Shown: piece by piece, positions 57,944-64,000 of the stretch | How positions within the stretch are numbered: the first letter of the stretch is position 1 | Layout: each line of letters starts with the position of its first letter | Source: Vibrio cidicii | GTDB lineage: Bacteria > Pseudomonadota > Gammaproteobacteria > Enterobacterales > Vibrionaceae | Direction of reading: 5' to 3' | Length of the DNA: 64,000 nt | Assembly (NCBI RefSeq): GCF_009763805.1 | Contig: NZ_CP046804.1 | Location: 1,178,001-1,242,000 of the forward strand | Notes under the pieces: generated by a model | Databases searched by the model: none | Told to the model about the DNA's origin: nothing | The model's input: only the letters and a program-made list of their open reading frames with translations | Program-made: the position numbers and the translations under genes

Positions 57944-58354
57944 TGTTTCGTAGCCCAAGATTTCGATACCACTTTCAGTTCTTATTATTGGAAATTCTCC
58001 AACCTTGCAGAGTTCCATCAGAAACCTCTCTAAGTTCAGGGCACGGTGAGCAGTAGGACCATTTTCATATAGTTGATATGAATAACTTCTTGGGATGAAT
58101 ATGCGTTCAATGTACTTGTACTTGACAGGTCCACCACTGCCTTTAACCGGATCATCAATTGCCGAATCCCACACCTGTTGCTTACTAGGAGCGTGACCAA
58201 AGAATGCTTTTTCACTATCTGTAAAGTGGTACTCGATACCAGAAAAATCTGCTCCATGCTCTGCTATTGTAAGGAAGAACTTATTCCACTTATGGTTGGA
58301 CATTAAACGCACTGAGTATTTCTGTCTCAGAGCTTTATCATTATGAGCTTTCAT
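57941..58354 (-). CDS. Cassette protein of unknown function (DUF6678-like?)
   Basis: 137 residues, the intact form of the gene at 46888-47302: MKAHNDKALRQKYSVRLMSNHKWNKFFLTIAEHGADFSGIEYHFTDSEKAFFGHAPSKQQVWDSAIDDPVKGSGGPVKYKYIERIFIP.., ending EILGYET with the TAA supplied by attC. Ribosome binding site AAGGAT before the ATG. No signal peptide or membrane helix. Family name uncertain; function unknown. Confidence 0.8.
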   Translation of the reverse strand: MKAHNDKALRQKYSVRLMSNHKWNKFFLTIAEHGADFSGIEYHFTDSEKAFFGHAPSKQQVWDSAIDDPVKGSGGPVKYKYIERIFIPRSYSYQLYENGPTAHRALNLERFLMELCKVGEFPIIRTESGIEILGYET

Positions 58355-58372
58355 TTAATCCTTCTAGAAACA

Positions 58373-58493
58373 TAACGCCCTGCTAAGGGGTGAGCAATGC
58401 ACTACGAAAGCTACCGCACACCACCTTAATCACGAAAATCCAACGCATGCTGAAAATGCCACGCATTGCGAATCCCTCTTAAGCAGTTTGTTA
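58373..58493 (-). repeat. attC, ctgctaaggggtgagcaatgca type
   Basis: Duplicate of 51406-51526; own attC of 58494-58840. Confidence 0.94.
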
Positions 58494-58840
58494 GCTTAAA
58501 TTTCAGCACCTTAGATTTACTAAGCCCGAGATTAACCTGATTTGGAAAACCGACAAACTACCTGAGCTTTAAAACCCGCATTGACTCAAACTTTGTGACT
58601 GTCCATTGACTTTGAAACCTGTAAAGTTTGAGAATTCATTTTCTGAGAACTCAAAGCGAAAGCAAAATTTCCAAAGCGACCTTGCACCAAACTTACCAAC
58701 CTCGCGCAGCCCCAAAACTCAATTGAGGCAACAGCTCAAAACTCGTGTTGGCAAACAATGCTGATTTGCCGAGAAACCAGAACGAATGGCCAAAGGAAGA
58801 AGGAAAAAACCACAACCAATTGATTTTACGTGTTTTAAGC
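58494..58840. other. Non-coding cassette, family A (duplicate of 51527-51873)
   Basis: Same sequence as 51527-51873. Confidence 0.88.
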
Positions 58841-58962
58841 TAACGCCCGCCTAAGGGGCTGGCAACGCATAACACTATACTCAACCACAACAGCCGAAAC
58901 CACCGCGGCTCATTGGGACTGGAAACGCCACGCGTTGACAGTCCCTCTTGAGGCGTTTGTTA
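58841..58962 (-). repeat. attC, VCR type
   Basis: Own attC of the family C cassette 58963-59377. Confidence 0.95.
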
Positions 58963-59377
58963 GCTTCGTAGCCTATTGTTTCCAAATAACTTTTAAACAC
59001 CTTTGCTTGAAAGTGATTTTACGCAAAAGCATCAAGCAAACACACGTCCAACGCCAAAAGCTGTGAGGTTGGCTACCAAAACTCAAAACGATCAGGGTTA
59101 AGTTGGCCACGGTTAAGAGTCCGCGACAAAGAAAACCAGATCACAGCGATGATGCAGCCTTTTATGAAACCAAACTTTCTGTGTGGAACATCCAACAACA
59201 TTGAAGCATCGAGGTTTGATGATTTTCAGCGACTTTGAAACCACCGAACTTTCAACACGTTCGACCAAATCAGTATCAAGAAAATACGCAAAAGCCAACT
59301 TGTGCAAGTTGAATGCTAAAAGCTGATTTTTCAGAACGATTGAGTTTGGATTTTGATGATTCCAGCCTTTAAGAAGC
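58963..59377. other. Non-coding cassette, family C
   Basis: Family C copy, independent of the 44.0/55.0-kb pair. A 64-codon open frame is not conserved. Confidence 0.85.
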
Positions 59378-59498
59378 TAACGCCGCGTTAAGGGGCGCAG
59401 GCACGCACTATAAAAGTTGCTGCATAACACCTTAACCACTAAACAAACTGCAAACCGAAAATGCCACGCGTGCCAAGTCCCTCTTTAACGCTTTGTTA
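59378..59498 (-). repeat. attC, gcgttaaggggcgcaggcacgc type
   Basis: Own attC of the DUF4144-like cassette. Confidence 0.93.
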
Positions 59499-59510
59499 TG
59501 TTTATTTAGC

Positions 59511-59825
59511 CTAAGATTTCAAACAGTTAAATGCTTCAGCGACTGTTTCAAACTGAATTTTTGTCAAACAGACTTCCGCTAAACAGAACTCATGACGTTG
59601 AATCAATCTAGACGCTTCCTCTGCTGAAATCTGGATTGAGTTTCCAATCAAGTTAACTACTGAGCCATCTGAAACAATTGAATGGACAAAACCTTCAGAA
59701 TCAATGACTCGATCGCTTGGACTAACGATCAAATCCAAACACTCGCAATTCAAATCAGCTTCAGAACCCAAATAAACAAGCTCATCGTCACCATCTAATT
59801 TCAGAATACCAGGCCAATTGACCAT
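59511..59825 (-). CDS. DUF4144-like protein, intact copy
   Basis: 104 residues: MVNWPGILKLDGDDELVYLGSEADLNCECLDLIVSPSDRVIDSEGFVHSIVSDGSVVNLIGNSIQISAEEASRLIQRHEFCLAEVCLTKIQFETVAEAFNCLKS. Start at 59825 with GGAG upstream; longer readings enter attC. Compact alpha/beta protein with a CxC pair; similar to small Vibrio proteins grouped as DUF4144 (tentative). Function unknown. The broken paralogue is at 12636-12941 in a different attC type. Confidence 0.78.
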   Translation of the reverse strand: MVNWPGILKLDGDDELVYLGSEADLNCECLDLIVSPSDRVIDSEGFVHSIVSDGSVVNLIGNSIQISAEEASRLIQRHEFCLAEVCLTKIQFETVAEAFNCLKS

Positions 59826-59843
59826 GAACTTCTCCGATAAACA

Positions 59844-59965
59844 TAACGCCCGCCTAAGGGGCTGGCAACGCATAACACAAAACTCAATCACAACAACCGA
59901 AACCACCGCGGCTCATTGGGACTGGAAACGCCGCGCGTTGACAGTCCCTCTTGAGGCGTTTGTTA
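59844..59965 (-). repeat. attC, VCR type
   Basis: Own attC of the GNAT cassette 59963-60415. Confidence 0.95.
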
Positions 59966-60415
59966 TGCCAATTTTACCCGTTGAGTGTAATGTTCAAAGG
60001 CTGTGACTTTCACATAACCTTCAGACTCATAAAGCGATTTAGCTTTTTCATTGGATACCGCTGTCGCCAGTTTGACCGTTATCGCATCTGTGTCTTTGGC
60101 AAAAGCAGCAACTTTCTGTAGTAAAGCTCTGCCGACGCCTTTTTTACGTGCATTCTCAGACACATACAGATCGTTTAAATACCACATCCTTTTCATCGCA
60201 ACTGAGGAAAAGGAAGGATATAGCTGTGCAAAACCTAGAGGCTCATTACCTTCTGATAAGGTTAGAAAAATCACTGAGTCACCATTTTTCATGTGCATCT
60301 CGATAAAATTTCTAGCACCTTGAATATCACTTTCTTGCTCATAAAACTGACGATAGGCATCAAATAAGATCGCAACGTCATCTAAATTTGAAACACTCGC
60401 TTCAATCACTTTCAT
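59963..60415 (-). CDS. GNAT acetyltransferase
   Basis: 150 residues from MKVIEASVSNLDDVAILFDAYRQFYEQESD, AAGGAAG upstream. GNAT motifs: EPLGFAQLYPSFSSVAMKRMWYLNDLYV (~residues 58-85), SENARKKGVGRALLQKVAAFA (CoA loop RKKGVG, ~88-105), and VSNEKAKSLYESEGYVKVTAFEHYTQ (~118-143). The YRxFY start is typical of GNATs acting on amines or aminoglycosides, but substrate cannot be stated. Intact. Confidence 0.92.
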   Translation of the reverse strand: MKVIEASVSNLDDVAILFDAYRQFYEQESDIQGARNFIEMHMKNGDSVIFLTLSEGNEPLGFAQLYPSFSSVAMKRMWYLNDLYVSENARKKGVGRALLQKVAAFAKDTDAITVKLATAVSNEKAKSLYESEGYVKVTAFEHYTQRVKLA

Positions 60416-60442
60416 CTGAACTTCCTTGTTCATAATTGGCAT

Positions 60443-60560
60443 AACGCCGCGTTAAGGGGTGAGTGCCGCATAAACCAACCTGCCGCAAACCACTTTCACC
60501 ACAAAAATCACCGCAAACTAAAATGCCACGCGGCACGAATCCCTCTTTAACGCCTTGTTA
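60443..60560 (-). repeat. attC, gcgttaaggggtgagtgccgc type
   Basis: Own attC of the membrane-protein cassette 60558-60966. Confidence 0.93.
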
Positions 60561-60966
60561 TGTTTCGTTCCCAATAAGTGGCAAAAACGCACCATAACCA
60601 TTAACTATTCCACCGACTAGGACTAGAAACTACCCCGACATATTCATCTTTAAGTGCAATTATTGTAGGGTTTACCACATTAGGCATTTTCATCATTTGG
60701 TCATGTGCAAAGCTGAAATACTGATTGTGCTTCACAACTGCTTCTTCGGGATTTGTCATACAACTGAGAAAGTTATGCTTCAATGTCAGCAGCAAACCTA
60801 TCGCCGACACGATAGATCCTGAGCTCGAAAAGATAGCAGGCAGATCAAAGATTGAGGCGTAAAAGTATGAATAATAAAGAACGACGATAGACAAAAACGT
60901 TGCTTTGTCGCGATCATAAATCCACTTCAGTCTTTTGTGGACTAGAAATACTTTAGGCCACTTCAT
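60558..60966 (-). pseudogene. Membrane protein, frameshifted at C-terminus
   Basis: From MKWPKVFLVHKRLKWIYDRDKATFLSIVVLYYSYFYASIFDLPAIFSSSGSIVSAIGLLLTL (two hydrophobic helices, ~25-43 and ~47-65). The frame ends SPSRWNS at 60601, but the next frame gives GIVNGYGAFLPLIGNET to the TAA supplied by the attC end (GGYxxLPL-type endings are common in such proteins). A small indel near 60615 is likely. Function unknown. Confidence 0.7.
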
Positions 60967-61008
60967 TAGTACACCTTCTTGTTGCACTCTTTTTCTCCGA
61001 AAGGAACA

Positions 61009-61129
61009 TAACGCCCTGCTAAGGGGTGAGCAATGCACTACCAAAGCTACCGCAAACCGCCTTAATCACGAAAACCCAACGCATGCTGAAAATGCCACGC
61101 ATTGCGAATCCCTCTTAAGCAGTTTGTTA
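61009..61129 (-). repeat. attC, ctgctaaggggtgagcaatgca type
   Basis: Own attC of the family A cassette 61130-61477. Confidence 0.94.
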
Positions 61130-61477
61130 GCTTAAATTTCAGCACCTTAGATTTACCAAGTCTGAGACTAACCCGATTTAGGAAACTGGCAAACCACCTG
61201 AGCTTTAAAACCCGAAATGACTCAAACTTTGTGGCCGTTCATGCGCTTTGAAAACCAGTAAATTTTGAGAACTCATTTTCGAAAAACTTAAAGCGAAAGC
61301 AAAACTTCCACAGCGACTTTGCGCCAAACTAACTGACCTCGCGCAATCCTAAAACTCAATTGAGGCAACTGCCCAAAACTCGCGTTGACACACAATGCTG
61401 ATTTGCCGAGAAACCTGAACGAATGGCCAAGGGAAGAAAGAAAAAGCCACAACCCATTGATTTTAATTGTTTTAAGC
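61130..61477. other. Non-coding cassette, family A
   Basis: Family A copy. No gene. Confidence 0.85.
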
Positions 61478-61597
61478 TAACGCCCTGCTAAGGGGTGAGC
61501 AATGCACTGCAAAAGCTACCGCACACCGCCTTAATCACAAAACTCACCGCATGCCAAAAATGCCACGCATTGCGAATCCCTCTTAAGCAGTTTGTTA
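61478..61597 (-). repeat. attC, ctgctaaggggtgagcaatgca type
   Basis: Own attC of the family A cassette 61598-61944. Confidence 0.94.
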
Positions 61598-61944
61598 GCT
61601 TAAATTTCAGCATCTTAGATTGACCAAGCCTGAGATTAAACCGATTTGGAAAATCAACAAACCACTTAAGCTTTGAAACCCGAATTGACTCAAACTTTGT
61701 AGCCGTTCATTTGCTTTGAAACCAGTAAATTTTGAGAACTCATTTTCGGAAAACTCAAAGAGAAAGCAAAACTTCCAAAGCGACTTTGCAGCAAACTGAC
61801 TGACCTCGCGCAATCCCAAAGCTCAATTGAGGCAACAGCTCAAAACTCGCGTTGGCAAACAATGCTGATTTGCCGAGAAACCGGAACGAGCCGCCAAGGG
61901 AAGAAAAAACAGGCTGCAATCAATTGATTTTCATTGTTTTAAGC
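61598..61944. other. Non-coding cassette, family A
   Basis: Family A copy next to another one. No gene. Confidence 0.85.
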
Positions 61945-62064
61945 TAACGCCTTGTTAAGGTGTGAGGCACGCAATACTTAAGCTTCCGCATGCCACCTTA
62001 ACCACTAAAACCAACGCATAGTAAAAATGCCACGCGTGCCGAATCACTCTTGAACAATTTGTTA
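61945..62064 (-). repeat. attC, cttgttaaggtgtgaggcacgc form
   Basis: Only site of this form. Own attC of the GNAT cassette 62062-62496. Confidence 0.91.
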
Positions 62065-62496
62065 TAAGCGTGGTTTGAGCATGTGCACGAACTGTTCGTC
62101 CTGCCCTGTAACCTCAAAGCCAAACCTTTTGTAAAGTTGCCCTACTCGGTTTCCTTGTAAGTAGCAAAGCTTTATCGGTAACGACTTTTGTTCAGCAAGC
62201 TCAATGACAGCTTTTAATACTTGGCTACCAATTCCTTTACCCTGATGTTCTGGTAATAGGAAAAAGCGACCAAAGTACAGATGCTCAGAATGGCACTGCA
62301 CCAAGTAACTGCCCACTGCGACTCCATCGACTTCGATGATGGTTGGCTTTTCTTCGACCCACTCATTGTGATGAATTTCTCTTTGAACACTTTCGTCCCA
62401 ACCAAATACAGCTTTGATTGGTTCAAATTCTGCTGATTTCTTAAGTTCGAATAGGAACTCATAATCACTATTTTCAGCTTTACGGGTTTCGTACAC
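62062..62496 (-). CDS. GNAT acetyltransferase
   Basis: 144 residues: MYETRKAENSDYEFLFELKKSAEFEPIKAVFGWDESVQREIHHNEW, then IEVDGVAVGSYLVQCHSEHLYFGRFFLLPEHQGKGIGSQVLKAVIELA with the canonical CoA loop HQGKGIG (~residue 84) and LCYLQGNRVGQLYKRFGFEVTGQDEQFVHM (~108-138). Substrate unknown; the FGWDE segment is shared with the protein at 37195 (FGWCDE), suggesting a common subfamily. Intact. Confidence 0.92.
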   Translation of the reverse strand: MYETRKAENSDYEFLFELKKSAEFEPIKAVFGWDESVQREIHHNEWVEEKPTIIEVDGVAVGSYLVQCHSEHLYFGRFFLLPEHQGKGIGSQVLKAVIELAEQKSLPIKLCYLQGNRVGQLYKRFGFEVTGQDEQFVHMLKPRL

Positions 62497-62530
62497 CTAA
62501 CTCTCCAAACCTACAACTACGGATAGCTTA

Positions 62531-62651
62531 TAACGCCGCGTTAAGGGGCGCAGGCACGCAATACAAAAGTGACCGCATCACACCTTAACCACTAAACTTA
62601 CCGCAAACTGAAAATGCCACGCGTGCCAAGTCCCTCTTTAACGCTTTGTTA
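62531..62651 (-). repeat. attC, gcgttaaggggcgcaggcacgc type
   Basis: Own attC of the GFA cassette. Confidence 0.93.
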
Positions 62652-62657
62652 GGCAAA

Positions 62658-62996
62658 TTAGTACGATGCGCCATTGATATTTCTCACTGCAATACCTGAC
62701 AATACTTCTGCTTCAGCCATTCGCATGTTTACGGCCAAGATTTTATCCAGACATTTGGCTGTAGTCACATAGTGAGTAATGCACCCACAAACTGAACACC
62801 GATGAAATTCGACTTCTTTGTCACCCCAACAGTAGATATCTGTTGGTTTTGTCATAGTGACTTCGACTTGTTCCGGAGAAAAATACGCCCAAGAAGCAGC
62901 ATAACGTCGACAAATTGAACAATTACACTCACCAACTTCTGTTGGAATTTCACTCAAAATAAGAGTTACATTTTCACAATGGCATGTCAGTTTCAT
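62658..62996 (-). CDS. GFA-domain (glutathione-dependent formaldehyde-activating-like) protein
   Basis: 112 residues from MKLTCHCENVTLIL. Zinc-binding cysteines: CHC (residues 5-7), ECNCSICRRYAASWAYF (~23-39), and FHRCSVCGCITHYV (~66-79), the order typical of GFA (Mss4-like) proteins. Most members are metal-binding enzymes of unknown substrate, so formaldehyde activity should not be assumed. Start at 62996; longer readings enter attC. Intact. Confidence 0.92.
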   Translation of the reverse strand: MKLTCHCENVTLILSEIPTEVGECNCSICRRYAASWAYFSPEQVEVTMTKPTDIYCWGDKEVEFHRCSVCGCITHYVTTAKCLDKILAVNMRMAEAEVLSGIAVRNINGASY

Positions 62997-63017
62997 CTCA
63001 AACTCCTTGGATTTGCC

Positions 63018-63137
63018 TAACGCCCTGCTAAGGGGTGAGCAATGCACTGCAAAAGCTACCGCACACCACCTGAATCACGAAACCCACCGCATGCTGAAAA
63101 TGCCACGCATTGCGAATCCCGCTTAAGCAGTTTGTTA
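63018..63137 (-). repeat. attC, ctgctaaggggtgagcaatgca type
   Basis: Own attC of the family A cassette 63138-63486. Confidence 0.94.
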
Positions 63138-63486
63138 GCTTAAATTTCAGCCCCTTAAGATTTATCAAAGCTGAGATTAACCCGATTTGGGAAACCAACA
63201 AACCGCTTGAGTTTTGAAACCCGCATTGATTCAAACTTTGTGGCAGTTCACCTGCTTTGAAACCTGTAAATTTTGATGAACCATTTTCGGAAAACTCAAA
63301 GCGAAAGCAAAACTGCCAAAGCGACTTTGCGCCAAACTGGCTAACCTCGTGCAACCCCAAAACTCCATTGAGGCAACCGCTCAAAACTCGCATTGGCAAA
63401 CAATGTTGATTTGCCGAGAAACCTGAACGAATGGCCAAGGGAAGAAAGAAAAAACCGCAAACAACTGATTTTTTAATGTTTTAAGC
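63138..63486. other. Non-coding cassette, family A
   Basis: The longest open frame among family A copies (63028-63438) passes into attC and is not conserved. No gene. Confidence 0.85.
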
Positions 63487-63605
63487 TAACGCCCTGCTAA
63501 GGGGTGAGCAATGCACTGCCAAAGCTACCGCACACCGCCTTAATTACAAAACTCACCGCATGCTAAAATGCCACGCATTGCGAATCCCGCTTAAGCAGTT
63601 TGTTA
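63487..63605 (-). repeat. attC, ctgctaaggggtgagcaatgca type
   Basis: Own attC of the right-most cassette, gene 63603 onward. Confidence 0.93.
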
Positions 63606-64000
63606 GCATTTTCTGGACAATTTATAAGCCTTATTAGCATTATAAAACTGCTTTGCTGATATATTTATGCATCGGACACTAAGACTAAATGCTGTAGTTC
63701 CGAATATAAATGCGCCAATTATTAATGGCTTATTAGTATTAACTTCCACAATTGTCGCACTTGAAGCGAGAACAAACATACCAATACCTAGGCTCGCAAA
63801 CCAAACTGATCTCACTCGAGAAAATAGCGCTTCAGCTCTATGTATTTGTCTCAGCTCTTCGCTAGCAACCAATTCACTAAGCAATAAGTTTTCACGTTGA
63901 TTGTTTTCTACTTTCCTTTTATTGAAGATGTAACTACATTTACGAAAAAACTTATCAAAAACGGATTTAATATGGGGCGATAGCAAATTGATAGCAAAAT
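63603..64000 (-). CDS. Two-helix membrane protein (5' end outside window)
   Basis: The frame is open to the window edge; the first in-window start-like codon is a TTG at 63986, so the true start probably lies beyond 64000. Residues from there: a basic N-terminal region (FDKFFRKCSYIFNKRKVENNQRENLLLSELVASEELRQIHRAEALFSRVRS) and two TM helices (SVWFASLGIGMFVLASSATIV and PLIIGAFIFGTTAFSLSV), then a short cytoplasmic tail. This layout resembles SLATT-like membrane effectors, but the match is not firm. Confidence 0.65.
   Translation of the reverse strand, partial: FAINLLSPHIKSVFDKFFRKCSYIFNKRKVENNQRENLLLSELVASEELRQIHRAEALFSRVRSVWFASLGIGMFVLASSATIVEVNTNKPLIIGAFIFGTTAFSLSVRCINISAKQFYNANKAYKLSRKC

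Overview
This window is almost entirely a stretch of a Vibrio chromosomal (super)integron. About 76 attC recombination sites of roughly 91-124 bp occur at intervals of 0.35-1.8 kb. Several are the classical V. cholerae repeat (VCR) form, and others belong to at least seven related sequence types. The genus assignment rests on the VCR-type attC sites and on cassette genes typical of Vibrio (relBE, GNAT acetyltransferases, Imm26, DUF2867, DUF4145, DUF4144-like). The mixture of attC types argues against V. cholerae itself, whose repeats are more uniform; the species cannot be fixed from sequence alone. In the cassette orientation the attC sites read on the minus strand, so the integron integrase gene must lie beyond the right edge. 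No intI is present here.

Layout. 1-1595: an IS21-family element (identical to the copy at 55.5-57.4 kb) inserted in a remnant of a second IS21-type element. 1.6-25.8 kb: about 35 cassettes. 25.76-34.60 kb: an 8.8-kb integrative element inserted inside an attC site, with an 11-bp direct repeat (GCGTTAAGGGG) at both ends. It carries a tyrosine recombinase, an AlpA-type regulator, a P2 gpA-like HUH replication protein, a 322-aa unknown protein, a membrane protein and a KAP-type P-loop NTPase; it has no visible virion genes, so it resembles a phage satellite. 34.6-64 kb: about 40 more cassettes, interrupted by an IS3-family element (34.7-36.0 kb), a complete second-type IS21 element (39.5-42.1 kb), an IS630-family element (47.5-48.7 kb) and the IS21 copy (55.5-57.4 kb). 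Two ISAs1-family elements lie at 2.1-3.5 and 9.2-10.5 kb, each with an exact 10-bp target duplication.

Cassette content. Roughly half of the cassettes have a gene: nine GNAT acetyltransferases (one of them the TacT toxin), four toxin-antitoxin pairs, an SDR, an isochorismatase-like hydrolase, an HD phosphohydrolase, a GFA-domain protein, two ASCH proteins, a thiamine-binding protein, an RRM protein, an orphan immunity protein, and several membrane or unknown proteins. The other ~36 cassettes (about 350-410 bp between attC sites) have no credible gene and fall into three families (here A, B and C). Family A has 21 copies, family B nine plus a divergent one, and family C five.

Evolution visible in the window. 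Six cassettes from 43.9-52.3 kb occur a second time, almost identical but in shuffled order, at 53.7-58.8 kb. One cassette joins the 5' part of one gene cassette to the 3' part of an aminoglycoside-phosphotransferase cassette. Many genes are broken by single-base indels in short homopolymers, which may be real decay or residual assembly error; even near-identical duplicates differ this way.
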